From assembly GCA_002368155.1 (NCBI GenBank), contig AP018180.1:4735007-4799006 (forward strand): 64,000 bases of DNA, given 5' to 3'. The notes below the pieces were generated by a model, which made no database searches, was not told the DNA's origin, and worked only from the letters and a program-made list of their open reading frames with translations. Below, one piece after another: positions 42,556 to 51,544 of the stretch. Within the stretch, counting starts at the first letter, position 1. Every line of letters begins with the position of its first letter. Source of the stretch: Nostoc carneum NIES-2107. Lineage in GTDB: Bacteria; Cyanobacteriota; Cyanobacteriia; Cyanobacteriales; Nostocaceae. A program made the translations under genes and the position numbers.

Positions 42556-44067
42556 ATGTATTGTGACTACCTGGTTCAAATTCTCACTGCCCGCGTTTAT
42601 GATGTTGCCCAGGAAACACCTTTAGAGTATGCGCCGAATCTGTCTCGCAGGCTGAATAATAAGCTGTTGCTGAAGCGAGAAGATATGCAATCAGTATTTT
42701 CTTTTAAGCTGCGTGGCGCTTATAACAAGATGGTAAACCTGCCACCAGATTTATTACAGCAAGGTGTAATTGCTGCGTCTGCTGGTAACCATGCCCAAGG
42801 TGTGGCTTTATCTGCCAGTCGCTTGGGAACGCAAGCGATTATTGTCATGCCAGTAACCACACCCCAGGTAAAGGTGGATGCAGTCAAAGCTAGGGGTGGG
42901 CACGTGGTCTTACATGGTAACACCTACGATGATGCCTATGCCTATGCCCGGCAACTAGAAGCCGAAAAGGGACTTACTTTCATTCACCCCTTTGATGATC
43001 CCGATGTCATAGCCGGACAGGGAACCATCGGCATGGAAATTTTACGGCAATATCAACAACCCATCCATGCAATTTTTGTGGCGATTGGTGGTGGCGGATT
43101 AATTGCGGGGATTGCGGCTTATGTGAAGCGGTTGCGTCCAGAAATCAAGATTATTGGTGTGGAACCGGTGGATGCAGATGCGATGAGTCAATCGCTGAAA
43201 GCTGGACATCGGGTGAGATTATCTCAGGTGGGTTTATTTGCTGATGGCGTAGCAGTGCGGGAAGTAGGAGAGGAAACCTTTCACCTGTGTCAGCAATATG
43301 TAGATGAAATCATCTTGGTAGACACCGATGATACCTGCGCGGCGATTAAAGATGTATTTGAAGATACCCGTTCCATTTTAGAACCTGCGGGAGCATTGGC
43401 GATCGCAGCTGCTAAAGCCTACGCGGAACGAGAACAAATTGAGGGACAAACTTTAGTCGCTGTCGCTTGCGGTGCGAACATGAACTTCGACCGCTTGCGC
43501 TTTGTCGCTGAACGCGCCGAACTGGGGGAACGTCGCGAAGCCATTTTTGCAGTTACCATTCCCGAAGAACGGGGAAGTCTGCGGAAATTTTGTGAATGTA
43601 TCGGCAATCGTAATTTAACTGAGTTTAACTATCGCATTGCCAGCGCCCAAGAAGCACATATTTTTGTCGGCTTGCAAGTTCAAAACCGCGCCGATGCGGT
43701 GAAGATGCGAGAAACTATTGAGAGTTGCGGTTTTGAAACCATCGACCTCACCGACGACGAACTGACAAAACTGCATCTGCGCCACATGGTAGGCGGACAT
43801 TCACCTTTAGCAGATCATGAATTACTCTACCGCTTTGAGTTCCCCGAACGTCCAGGGGCGTTAATGAAATTCGTCGGTTCCATGAGTCCTAACTGGAATA
43901 TTAGTATGTTCCACTACCGCAATAATGGGGCAGATTACGGAAAAATTGTTGTTGGTATTCAAGTGCCACCGCAAGAGATGGCAGAGTGGCAAGCATTTTT
44001 GGATACCCTGGGCTACCAGTATTGGGATGAAAACAAGAACCCCGCCTACAAATTGTTTTTAGGATAG
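42556..44067 (+). CDS. ilvA: Threonine ammonia-lyase, biosynthetic
   Basis: A 503-residue PLP enzyme that deaminates threonine to 2-oxobutanoate, the first step to isoleucine. The PLP lysine motif SVFSFKLRGAYNKM (about 36-49) and the glycine loop AIGGGGLIAGIA (about 178-189) are present. The C-terminal third has two ACT-like regulatory repeats, the form inhibited by isoleucine. ATG 42556 is chosen (MYCDYLVQILTARVYDV), with a TTG three codons earlier. Confidence 0.96.
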   Translation: MYCDYLVQILTARVYDVAQETPLEYAPNLSRRLNNKLLLKREDMQSVFSFKLRGAYNKMVNLPPDLLQQGVIAASAGNHAQGVALSASRLGTQAIIVMPVTTPQVKVDAVKARGGHVVLHGNTYDDAYAYARQLEAEKGLTFIHPFDDPDVIAGQGTIGMEILRQYQQPIHAIFVAIGGGGLIAGIAAYVKRLRPEIKIIGVEPVDADAMSQSLKAGHRVRLSQVGLFADGVAVREVGEETFHLCQQYVDEIILVDTDDTCAAIKDVFEDTRSILEPAGALAIAAAKAYAEREQIEGQTLVAVACGANMNFDRLRFVAERAELGERREAIFAVTIPEERGSLRKFCECIGNRNLTEFNYRIASAQEAHIFVGLQVQNRADAVKMRETIESCGFETIDLTDDELTKLHLRHMVGGHSPLADHELLYRFEFPERPGALMKFVGSMSPNWNISMFHYRNNGADYGKIVVGIQVPPQEMAEWQAFLDTLGYQYWDENKNPAYKLFLG

Positions 44068-44310
44068 TTGACGTTTAAATCTTGTAGAGACGCGATTCAT
44101 CGCGTCTGCTGCGGCACAACCGATTCATCGCGTCTCCCAAATCCCGAAATCATAGCGAAAATTCTTAAGCGAGGCTGGATGCGTTACGCTAATCGCTAAC
44201 GCATCCCACATCAGCGCCAAAAGTACGGAAAACGATAGATATTTTTTTCTTTCACAGTCCCTTATGTTTTAGCTTAGTTGTTGGTGGAAAATCTAACCTA
44301 AGGAGTTGCT
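44068..44310. repeat. ilvA-spp spacer with palindromes
   Basis: The palindrome AGACGCGATTCATCGCGTCT is at 44088-44107, and a partial second copy follows at about 44121-44137. ATGCGTTACGCTAATCGCTA pairs with ACGCATCC at 44179-44208. The first palindrome is 20 bp after the ilvA stop and may act as its terminator. The AAGGAG site of the next gene ends the stretch. Confidence 0.6.
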
Positions 44311-45060
44311 GTGAGCTGTTTTTTATTTGTCACTGACTTAGACCATACCTTCGTAGGCAATGATGAAGCACTTGTAGAATTAAGCGATCGCTTAGAGCAA
44401 CATCGCCAAGCATACGGTACTAAAATTGTCTATGCTACAGGGCGATCGCCAAAATTATATCGAGAATTGCAAATTGAAAAAAATTTGATGCAACCAGATG
44501 CCCTCGTTCTATCTGTGGGTACGGAAATTTACCTCGATGGTAGTGATAACCCTGATGCTGGTTGGTCAGAAATTCTTTCGCAGAGTTGGGATCGGGATGT
44601 AGTATTATCGATAACTGAAAAATATCCTGAGTTAATTTTGCAACCAGATTCCGAACAGCGTCCCTTTAAAGTCAGCTTTTTCTTAGAACAAGCAGTAGCA
44701 CCTGGTATTTTATCGCAACTTGAGCTACAGTTGCAAAAACATAATTTACAGATAAAGTTAATCTACAGCAGTGGAATTGATCTTGACATTGTTCCCCTTT
44801 CCAGCGATAAAGGTCAGGCAATGCAGTTTTTACGTCAAAAGTGGAAATTTGCAGCCGAACAAACTGTTGTCTGTGGTGATTCAGGTAATGATATTGCTTT
44901 ATTTGCTGTAGGCAACGAACGGGGGATTATTGTCGGGAATGCGCGCCCTGAGTTACTTCAGTGGCATAATCAATATCCCGCTGACCGCCGTTACCTCGCA
45001 CAAGATTTTTGTGCAGGTGGCATTCTGGAAGGACTAAAATATTTTGGATTTTTAGAATGA
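44311..45060 (+). CDS. Sucrose-phosphate phosphatase
   Basis: A 249-residue HAD-superfamily enzyme with [13 protein letters not shown] (nucleophile Asp), YATGRSP and the late [12 protein letters not shown] motif, the exact set of cyanobacterial and plant SPP. It removes phosphate from sucrose-6-phosphate to make sucrose. The start is GTG 44311 after CTAAGGAG. The stop overlaps the ruvA start (ATGA), so the two genes are translationally coupled. The usual symbol spp/sppA is avoided to prevent confusion with the protease at 3124. Confidence 0.94.
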   Translation: MSCFLFVTDLDHTFVGNDEALVELSDRLEQHRQAYGTKIVYATGRSPKLYRELQIEKNLMQPDALVLSVGTEIYLDGSDNPDAGWSEILSQSWDRDVVLSITEKYPELILQPDSEQRPFKVSFFLEQAVAPGILSQLELQLQKHNLQIKLIYSSGIDLDIVPLSSDKGQAMQFLRQKWKFAAEQTVVCGDSGNDIALFAVGNERGIIVGNARPELLQWHNQYPADRRYLAQDFCAGGILEGLKYFGFLE

Positions 45061-45692
45061 TTAGTTATCTCAAAGGTATCGTAGCTGGTGTTCAAACAAT
45101 TGGTAATAATCGCGTTATTCTGACCCTTGAGGTTAATAACATTGGGTATGATTTGCAAATTCCCCAACGGCTGACCAAGTCTTTACCCGAATCGGGGGGA
45201 ATGGTACAAATCTTTACCCACTACCAAGTCCGGGAAGAAGTACCCTTGTTGTATGGCTTTGCTTCCCCAGCAGAACGGGACTTATTCCGCCACTTACAAA
45301 GCGTCAGTGGTATTGGTGCAGCGTTAGCGATTACTTTATTAGACACCTTGGAACTACCCGATTTAGTCCAAGCAATTATCGCTGCTAATATCCAAATTCT
45401 CATCCAAGCCCCTGGTGTTGGCAAGAAAACCGCTGAACGCATTTGTTTAGAACTGAAAAGCAAACTAATCGAATGGCGTAAATCAGCTGGTTTCTTCGTC
45501 GCCACAGGCGGGCCAGCACCAGGTATTCTCGAAGAAGTGCAAATGACTCTCTTTGCTTTGGGCTATACCCCCAACGAAGTTAGCCACGCCTTGCACGTCG
45601 TTGGCGAAGACATTGGACTGCCCAAAGACGCTTATGTGGAAGACTGGATTAAACAAGCGATCGCTCATCTGAGCAGTCAAGCTGAGTGCTAA
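45057..45692 (+). CDS. ruvA: Holliday junction branch migration protein RuvA
   Basis: A 211-residue protein that starts [19 protein letters not shown]. It has an N-terminal OB-fold, helix-hairpin-helix motifs [14 protein letters not shown] and [17 protein letters not shown], and a C-terminal UBA-like domain III. It tetramerises on Holliday junctions and loads RuvB. ATG 45057 overlaps the upstream stop by ATGA; the longer frame to 45009 is the phosphatase gene read out of frame. Confidence 0.97.
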   Translation: MISYLKGIVAGVQTIGNNRVILTLEVNNIGYDLQIPQRLTKSLPESGGMVQIFTHYQVREEVPLLYGFASPAERDLFRHLQSVSGIGAALAITLLDTLELPDLVQAIIAANIQILIQAPGVGKKTAERICLELKSKLIEWRKSAGFFVATGGPAPGILEEVQMTLFALGYTPNEVSHALHVVGEDIGLPKDAYVEDWIKQAIAHLSSQAEC

Positions 45693-45903
45693 ATTGTAAG
45701 TACCCCAGAGGGGAAGTCAAAAGTCGTCTTGAAAAGTTTGCTCAAGTCGGGAAACCCGCCCACGCAACTTTTCGCAAAAGTCAAAAGTCAAAAGTATTAA
45801 ATCCCCTCGCAACCAATTAAACAAACGCATTTTTCCTGTTGGCTAAAAGCCTTGCTATATAAGGAGCATAAAATGTGTTAGTTAGACGTACTGAGTGTTA
45901 AAT

Positions 45904-47085
45904 ATGGCGACAGATCCTTATGCTTGGCTAGAGCAGTCTTTAACAACAATTCGTAAGGCAGATTGGTATCGCTCAGTACAAACAATCAATGGAACTCCCG
46001 GTGCTACTGTGTTACTAGGGGGGCGAGAAGTAATTAATTTTGCCAGCAATGACTATTTAGGGTTAGCAGGGGATCAGCGATTAATTAAAGCCGGGGTTGC
46101 AGCTACTCAAGAATTTGGCACAGGAAGCACAGGTTCTCGACTACTTAGCGGACATCGAGAATTACATAGACAATTAGAAAGTGCGATCGCATCTTTAAAA
46201 CAAACAGAAGATGCTATAGTATTTAGTTCTGGGTATTTAGCTAATTTAGGTGCGATCGCAGCTTTGATAGGTAAGCGCGATTTAATTCTTTCAGACCAGT
46301 ACAATCACTCCAGCCTGAAAAATGGCGCAATCCTAAGTGGTGCAGCAATAATTGAATACCCCCACTGTGATGTCACAGCTTTAAAAAATCACTTAATTGC
46401 ACAAAGACAAAATTACCGACGCTGTTTAATTCTCACCGATAGCGTCTTTAGTATGGATGGCGATTTATGTCCTTTACCCGAACTATTAGATTTAGCTGAT
46501 GAATTTAGCTGTATGCTGCTAGTGGATGAAGCCCATGCTACAGGCGTACTAGGTAAAACTGGTGCAGGCTGTGTAGAACACTTTGGCTGTACAGGTAAGC
46601 AATTAATTCAAATTGGCACATTGAGTAAAGCTTTAGGTAGTTTAGGCGGATATGTCGCCGGCAGTGCCACCTTAATTGACTTTTTACGCAATCGCGCCCC
46701 CACTTGGATTTACACCACAGCCCTTTCACCCGCAGACACAGCCGCCGCCTTAGCCGCCATTGAGATAGTACAACAAGAACCACAACGCCGCACCCAATTG
46801 TGGGCGAATGTCGATTACTTAAAAAAGTCAATGCAAGCACAGGTAGCTGAATTAAAATTACTACCTTCAGCATCACCTATATTATGTTTTCAATTGCCCA
46901 GCGCCGCCGCAGCGTTAGCAGTAGGTAAATCTTTACAAGAGGCGGGGATTTTTGCCCCAGCCATTCGTCCCCCCACAGTCCCCACCAGCCGCATTCGCAT
47001 ATCTGCAATGGCAACCCATCAAGCAACGCATATTGATCAGCTGGTAGCAGCATTGAAAGAATTTGTAATTCGGAATCAGAAGTAA
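45904..47085 (+). CDS. bioF: 8-amino-7-oxononanoate synthase
   Basis: A 393-residue alpha-oxoamine synthase. It has the N-terminal [17 protein letters not shown], the substrate region [19 protein letters not shown] and the PLP lysine motif [12 protein letters not shown] (about 238-249). It condenses pimeloyl-ACP/CoA with alanine in biotin synthesis. ATG 45904 is preferred to a frame start three codons earlier. It is a single gene with a strong hairpin at its end. Confidence 0.94.
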   Translation: MATDPYAWLEQSLTTIRKADWYRSVQTINGTPGATVLLGGREVINFASNDYLGLAGDQRLIKAGVAATQEFGTGSTGSRLLSGHRELHRQLESAIASLKQTEDAIVFSSGYLANLGAIAALIGKRDLILSDQYNHSSLKNGAILSGAAIIEYPHCDVTALKNHLIAQRQNYRRCLILTDSVFSMDGDLCPLPELLDLADEFSCMLLVDEAHATGVLGKTGAGCVEHFGCTGKQLIQIGTLSKALGSLGGYVAGSATLIDFLRNRAPTWIYTTALSPADTAAALAAIEIVQQEPQRRTQLWANVDYLKKSMQAQVAELKLLPSASPILCFQLPSAAAALAVGKSLQEAGIFAPAIRPPTVPTSRIRISAMATHQATHIDQLVAALKEFVIRNQK

Positions 47086-47087
47086 TT

Positions 47088-47120
47088 AGATCCCCGACTT
47101 TTCCAAAAAGTCGGGGATCT
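47088..47120. terminator. Hairpin after bioF
   Basis: AGATCCCCGACTT and AAGTCGGGGATCT pair perfectly over 13 bp with a short loop, 3 bp after the bioF stop. The same hairpin recurs at 51478-51510, so it is a mobile or dispersed repeat that could serve as a terminator in both directions. Confidence 0.65.
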
Positions 47121-47178
47121 GCACCTTTGACTTCAAATTATGTGTGAAAATCAACAAACACAAGACCAGATAAATCTG

Positions 47179-47430
47179 GTTAGTTACAAATGAGATCTGG
47201 TTGGTTATGAAGGAGCCGATGTTCTCAACGAAGGAGCGCTCATTGATAGACAACCCGATCACGTTGGTCATGAAGGAACCGATGTTCTCTATGGATGAGC
47301 GCTCATTGATAGACAACCCGATCACGTTGGTTATGAAGGAACCAATGTTCTCTATGGATGAGCGCTCGTTGATAGACAACCCGATCACGTTGGTTATGAA
47401 GGAACCAATGTTCTCTATGGATGAGGTATT
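47179..47430. repeat. 63-bp tandem repeat, three full copies plus one degenerate
   Basis: Units begin at 47242, 47305 and 47368, with a diverged copy at 47179-47241. The unit matches the 5041-5229 array except for a few changes (GATAGACAAC for GATAGAGAAC; CACGTTGGT for CAGGTTGGT). Both arrays keep the AGCGCTC junction and the GAACC(A/G)ATGTTCTCTATGG core, and both are open on both strands. Confidence 0.9.
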
Positions 47431-47488
47431 GTTCATAACCAAAGCTGCTTTTCAAAGTGCGATCGCTCCCTCATATTGTGATAAACGT

Positions 47489-47554
47489 AGGGTGCGTTAC
47501 GGCAGCGAAAATCTTTGAAGCTTTACGTAAATCTAGATTCTGCCGTAACGCACC
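47489..47554. repeat. 66-bp palindromic repeat, copy 1
   Basis: Starts AGGGTGCGTTACGGCAG and ends CTGCCGTAACGCACC, enclosing CGAAAATCTTTG. A second copy of the same length is at 49097-49162. The two copies flank the IS110 region. Confidence 0.7.
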
Positions 47555-47688
47555 AGCTAAAATATCTCAAAAAAAGCGTTAAACCATCAATCAAAGTGCG
47601 ATCGCTCCCCCATATTGTGATAAACGTAGCGACTGTCTTGAATGTCAAGCGATCGCAAACAAAAAACTGCAACTAGGAAGATTGACGC

Positions 47689-47811
47689 AACTGGGGAACG
47701 CTGCGCTAGATTCAGCGGTGGCTGGTACGGGCAAAAGGACTTGTGGCTAGTAGTCAAGATGGTCGCAGCCCGCACCAGCCACTCCGCTTCGCCGCTGAAT
47801 CTTCCCCAGTT
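47689..47811. repeat. Long inverted repeat
   Basis: Left arm AACTGGGGAACGCTGCG... with GATTCAGCGGTGGCTGGTAC and right arm CCGCACCAGCCACTCCGCTT... ending CCCCAGTT pair over about 45 bp with a loop of some 35 bp. The frame running through it is an artefact of this structure. It lies 100 bp before the IS110 element. Confidence 0.65.
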
Positions 47812-47913
47812 GCTGGATTTCTCGTGTGGACAAAAAAGAGCATGAAAAATTTATCCCGGACAGAGCGATCGCTCACGGGGGAGACTAATTAAGAGTATAA
47901 AAAGTCGTTATGG

Positions 47914-48876
47914 CTAAACGGGAGCAATTGTGTGACAGTTGTCACAAATACGCCAAGGCAAATTATCTCGAACCATTGCATTTAAAATGACTAACATTTT
48001 ACGCACACAAGCAGTTAGAGCAAGTTTTTTGGATTTACCACGCTCAACAAGGCGCTCGTAAAAAGCTTTAATCACGGGATTATGACGCATTGCAACCACA
48101 GCACCCATATAAAGAGTTGCTCGAACATGGGCACGACCACCATTAATCATTCGCTTACCTTTATGTTGCCCACTATCATGATTAATTGGTGCAACTCCTA
48201 CTAAGCGAGAGATTTGTTTAGCAGTGAGCTTTCCTAGTTCTGGTAAATCAGAAACTAGAGTTGTAGAAATAACTTGACCAATTCCAGGAGTAGTTTTGAG
48301 TAAATTGACTTTATCAATCCATTGTTGATTGTTTTCGGTCAATTCTTCAATTTCTTGATTAAGTTGTTTCAAACGTTGATCAAGGTAATCAATATGCGTC
48401 TCAATATCTGCTAAAGCTTTACCACGAGCTCGAGTACGGCGATTTTTTTCAGCAGTCTGCATCTCAACTAATTGTCTTCTACGACTAATTAGTTCTGATA
48501 ATTGACGCGCTGATTCTGATTCAATTGCTAACAATTGGGGTTTCATTGCTTCCCCAAAATGTGCCAGAATTTGTGCATCAATGGCATCTGTTTTCGCCAG
48601 TCTACCCGTAGCTTTGGCAAAATTTCGTCCTTGTCGCGGATTGATTAATGCTACTGGTAAAAGTCCTGCCTGTAATTGAATAATTAATTCTGTTTCTAAA
48701 CCTCCAGTTGCTTCCAGTACAATCAACTTTAAATCGTAGGATTTGAGTTGCTCTACAAGAGTTGATATTTCCATTTCTGTGTTTGCCACTTTCATGGCTT
48801 TACCCATTGGACGGATATAAACATCTAGAGTGGCTTTACTCACATCAATGCCTACCCATTGACCAATATTTTCCAT
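47914..48876 (-). CDS. IS110 family transposase
   Basis: A 320-residue DEDD-type recombinase. The N-terminal domain starts WVGIDVSKATLDVYI (first Asp) with IVLEATGGLE and TDAIDAQILAHF, and the C-terminal domain has TTPGIGQVISTTLVSDLPEL, RLVGVAPINHDSGQHKGKR and the serine-type tail. This is standard IS110/IS1111 layout. The gene is intact. Ends of the element are not obvious, as is typical since IS110 lacks clear terminal repeats. Confidence 0.95.
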   Translation of the reverse strand: MENIGQWVGIDVSKATLDVYIRPMGKAMKVANTEMEISTLVEQLKSYDLKLIVLEATGGLETELIIQLQAGLLPVALINPRQGRNFAKATGRLAKTDAIDAQILAHFGEAMKPQLLAIESESARQLSELISRRRQLVEMQTAEKNRRTRARGKALADIETHIDYLDQRLKQLNQEIEELTENNQQWIDKVNLLKTTPGIGQVISTTLVSDLPELGKLTAKQISRLVGVAPINHDSGQHKGKRMINGGRAHVRATLYMGAVVAMRHNPVIKAFYERLVERGKSKKLALTACVRKMLVILNAMVRDNLPWRICDNCHTIAPV

Positions 48877-49085
48877 GTTTGATTCTCACAGATTCTGTAG
48901 ATATTGGTAGATTAACATCCCCTTGATTTCACTCATCCTTGCCCGATACGGGCTGTATACTTTAAATCTCAGTAATTCAAGTTTTGCCCCTGGCGACTGT
49001 TCGAGTTCTGTCATGGAGATTGTTGTAGTGACCCATGCTACGAAGCGGTCTTAATTGACCTAGGGTGTGACGGTCTACTACTCTT
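48877..49085 (-). ncRNA. Candidate bridge-RNA region of the IS110 element
   Basis: About 200 bp of non-coding DNA directly upstream of the transposase start. Read on the minus strand it contains several stem pairs, including the GCCCGTATCGGGC hairpin (48942-48954) and GACCGTCACACCCTAGGTC near 49055-49075. IS110-family elements are known to express a guide-like bridge RNA from such a region. Location and hairpins fit, but the RNA limits and its loops were not derived. Confidence 0.45.
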
Positions 49086-49096
49086 TTTAATATACA

Positions 49097-49162
49097 AGGG
49101 TGTGTTACGGCAGCGAAAATCTTTGCAACCCCACGTATATCTAGGTTCTGCCGTAACGCACC
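49097..49162. repeat. 66-bp palindromic repeat, copy 2
   Basis: Starts AGGGTGTGTTACGGCAG and ends CTGCCGTAACGCACC. It matches the 47489-47554 copy with some changes in the loop. It lies next to the IS110 non-coding end. Confidence 0.7.
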
Positions 49163-49362
49163 TTTACCAAAACGGTAGGTCAATCATTTTCTCTCCATCT
49201 ATGTGTAAGACAAATCATCCTGTAAATATGCAACGCTACCACAGATATCCATCTAGAATATCAGCCCTATATCGATATATTTAAAATCAGCTATTCCACG
49301 CATAATAGAATAACGCTACAATACTACGCAAAAAATATCCCTAAACTCCACCAAATCTACCT

Positions 49363-49848
49363 ATGCAATGGACACCCAATCAATCACTGTACTACACAAG
49401 ACTGCGTGACTTACTCGCCGCAGGGGAGTGGAAAGAAGCGGATCAAGAAACAGGGCGAGTAATGCTAGCTTTAGCTGGGAGAGAAAATGAAGGCTTGCTT
49501 GATGATGAACATATTGATAACTTTCCTTGCGAAGACCTCCGCACGATAGACCAGTTATGGGTAAAATACAGCAATGGGCGCTTTGGCTTTTCTGTGCAAA
49601 AGCGGATTTATCAAAGTCTGGGTGGAACTAGAGAATATAACGAGAAAATTTGGGATGCTTTCGGTGAAACAGTAGGCTGGAAGAACGAGCAAGAGTGGAT
49701 GTACTACAACGACATGACGTTTGACCTCACAGCACCTGTAGCCCAACTCCCTTTATGGTTTGGGGTGGGGTGGGGGTCGGTCGGTTTGGGGGTTGTGGAA
49801 TGGGGGGTGGGTTGGGCGTGGTCTCTTCTCTCGCGTCGAGACTTGTAA
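49363..49848 (+). CDS. GUN4 domain protein with an odd G-rich-encoded tail
   Basis: A 161-residue protein. Residues 5-130 are a GUN4 domain: YTRLRDLLAAGEWKEADQET, FPCEDLRTIDQLWVKYSNGRFGFSVQ (in part) and DAFGETVGW. GUN4 binds porphyrins and stimulates Mg-chelatase, but stand-alone copies outside the main gun4 gene are often of unknown role. From about residue 132 the protein is Gly/Trp/Val-rich because the DNA is a GGGGTGGGG-type repeat (49758-49818), so the original C-terminus has probably been replaced by repeat sequence. Confidence 0.85.
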   Translation: MQWTPNQSLYYTRLRDLLAAGEWKEADQETGRVMLALAGRENEGLLDDEHIDNFPCEDLRTIDQLWVKYSNGRFGFSVQKRIYQSLGGTREYNEKIWDAFGETVGWKNEQEWMYYNDMTFDLTAPVAQLPLWFGVGWGSVGLGVVEWGVGWAWSLLSRRDL

Positions 49849-50009
49849 AGTTTAACATATTAAAGCTTACAGACAATTTTTAAGATTTATAAACCCATCA
49901 TTTTCTACGAAGCCTTGCGGGTTGTAGCTTGACCATACCTCGTACTAGGTATTCTCCCTATTAGGTGTAGAATTTTGTAGTACGAGAAAATCCGTAATTA
50001 ACAGATACG

Positions 50010-50291
50010 ATGTTCGATGAAATTCTCCAAAGAATGCGAGAGAAAGTTACATCACTTCAATATGTAATGACACTCCACGTAGAAGAAGAAATGAACGATG
50101 ACAATTTAACAATTGACAATATCGAACAAGCTATTCTTTCAGGCGAAATCCTAGAACGTCAAAAAGACAAAGTAACTGCCGAATCAAAATATCGTATTCG
50201 AGGTACAAATCAAGATGGCTTAGAAGTGGAAGTTGTTGCCAAGCTAGGTGCTACAGGAAAGTTAGTTATCATTACAGTATATCAACTATAA
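50010..50291 (+). CDS. DUF4258 family protein, toxin-like
   Basis: A 93-residue protein with LHVEEEMNDDNLTIDNIEQA, GEILERQKDK and a C-terminal VEVVAKLGATGKLVIITVYQ, the DUF4258 pattern. DUF4258 proteins are small RelE-like proteins often paired with a YgiT-type zinc-finger partner. That partner follows 16 bp later here. The toxin role is family-based inference. Confidence 0.82.
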   Translation: MFDEILQRMREKVTSLQYVMTLHVEEEMNDDNLTIDNIEQAILSGEILERQKDKVTAESKYRIRGTNQDGLEVEVVAKLGATGKLVIITVYQL

Positions 50292-50307
50292 GACGAGAAA
50301 ATATTAT

Positions 50308-50559
50308 ATGAAATGTGACTTTTGTGGCAACGAAGGAGTAAATATTCGTAAAGTATCTAGGACTTATGGTAAAGGTAAGGATTTACTAGTAATTGAAAAT
50401 ATTCCTGTTATCAGTTGTCCTGAATGTGGTGAGAGTTACCTTACAGCAGAAACCTTGCATGAAATTGAAAGAATTAAAAGTAATAGAAAAAATTTAGCTG
50501 TTGCACGTTTTGTAGAAGTGGCTAATTTCGGTGAAGAAAATCCACCTTTAGCGGTATAA
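50308..50559 (+). CDS. YgiT-type zinc finger protein, antitoxin-like
   Basis: An 83-residue protein with two CxxC pairs: C3-DF-C6 and C36-PE-C39 in ISCPECGESYL, the MqsA/YgiT N-terminal zinc-binding module. The helix-turn-helix part of MqsA is absent, as in the short form. It probably neutralises the upstream DUF4258 protein and autoregulates the pair. Confidence 0.85.
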   Translation: MKCDFCGNEGVNIRKVSRTYGKGKDLLVIENIPVISCPECGESYLTAETLHEIERIKSNRKNLAVARFVEVANFGEENPPLAV

Positions 50560-50628
50560 TTGCTGATGCTATCTTACTCCAAGTGATATTTAACTTTAAA
50601 ATTGCATTGTCTTAACACTTTCTCAATC

Positions 50629-51048
50629 ATGCCTGCTAGAGATATATACCACAATGTAGTTATTCAAGCCTTAATAGCAGATGGCTGGACAATTACTGAT
50701 GATCCTTTATATTTGGGTTACGGTGGTAGAGATTTATATGTAGATTTAGGTGCAGAACACAGTACCATTGCAGCAGAAAAAGCAAATCAAAAGATAGCAG
50801 TTGAAATTAAAAGTTTTATCAGTCCTTCTCCTGTAAGCGACTTGCAAGAAGCAGTTGGTCAGTATGATATTTATCGCACTATACTATTAGAATTAGAGCC
50901 AGAACGTATACTGTATTTAGCTGTTGCCAAACGAGTTTATGAAGGGATTTTTTCAGAACGCTTGGGTCAGCTAATTGTCAACCGAATACAGATAAAACTT
51001 ATTGTATTTGACGAAAAAACTGGGAGGGTTTGGCAATGGATAAATTAA
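50629..51048 (+). CDS. xisH: XisH family protein
   Basis: A 139-residue protein starting MPARDIYHNVVIQALIADGW with GAEHSTIAAEKANQKIAVEI, LQEAVGQYDIYRTIL and the terminal FDEKTGRVWQWIN, as in XisH. In Anabaena XisH and XisI act with XisF in excision of the fdxN element during heterocyst development; the many extra copies in cyanobacteria have no known job. No XisF recombinase is nearby. ATG 50629 is preferred to the longer frame. Confidence 0.92.
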   Translation: MPARDIYHNVVIQALIADGWTITDDPLYLGYGGRDLYVDLGAEHSTIAAEKANQKIAVEIKSFISPSPVSDLQEAVGQYDIYRTILLELEPERILYLAVAKRVYEGIFSERLGQLIVNRIQIKLIVFDEKTGRVWQWIN

Positions 51049-51371
51049 CTAAATATCGGGAAATTGTCAGACAAATAATCAATGAATATGCCAAGCATAA
51101 ACCTTATCACGGTCAAATCGATACTTTACCAATTATTGATATAGAAAATGACCGTTATCAAGTAGTACAAGTAGGCTGGGATGGAGTAAGGCGCGTACAT
51201 GGTTGTACTGTACATCTTGATATCATTGGTGATAAAGTTTGGATTCAATATGATGGTTGTTCTCAACCTTTAGCACAAGCACTGATAGAAGCTGGTATAC
51301 CTAAAGAAGATATTGTATTAGCTTTCCATCCAGAAGAATTACGACAATATACAGGTTTTGCAGTGTCTTGA
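51036..51371 (+). CDS. xisI: XisI family protein
   Basis: A 111-residue protein, MDKLTKYREIVRQIINEYA then VVQVGWDGVRRVHGCTVHLDI and IPKEDIVLAFHPEELRQYTGFAV, the XisI signature. The start overlaps the xisH end by 13 bp, so the pair is co-translated. The usual partnership with XisH is known; function outside fdxN excision is not. Confidence 0.92.
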   Translation: MDKLTKYREIVRQIINEYAKHKPYHGQIDTLPIIDIENDRYQVVQVGWDGVRRVHGCTVHLDIIGDKVWIQYDGCSQPLAQALIEAGIPKEDIVLAFHPEELRQYTGFAVS

Positions 51372-51477
51372 ATTCTTGTTTAAGTTTATTTTTTGCAGCA
51401 CATAGGTAAGGGTTTAGCAATGCTAAACACCTACATTCATCGGTTAATAATTCCGAATTATGAATTACGATAGGCGC

Positions 51478-51541
51478 AGATCCCCGACTTCTTGAAGAAG
51501 TCGGGGATCTAATTTTTGACAAATGATTTAGTACTGCTATA
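51478..51541. repeat. Hairpin plus IS630-like end fragment
   Basis: 51478-51510 is the same AGATCCCCGACTT...AAGTCGGGGATCT hairpin as after bioF. Directly after it, 51515-51541 (GACAAATGATTTAGTACTGC then TATATC) resembles the right end of the 28613-29741 IS630 element (CACAAATGATTTAGGATTGC). It may be a remnant of a related insertion. Confidence 0.55.
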
Positions 51542-51544
51542 TCT

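Noticed and set aside
47642-47845. 67-residue frame
   Set aside because: It is the inverted repeat 47689-47811 read through; no protein features.
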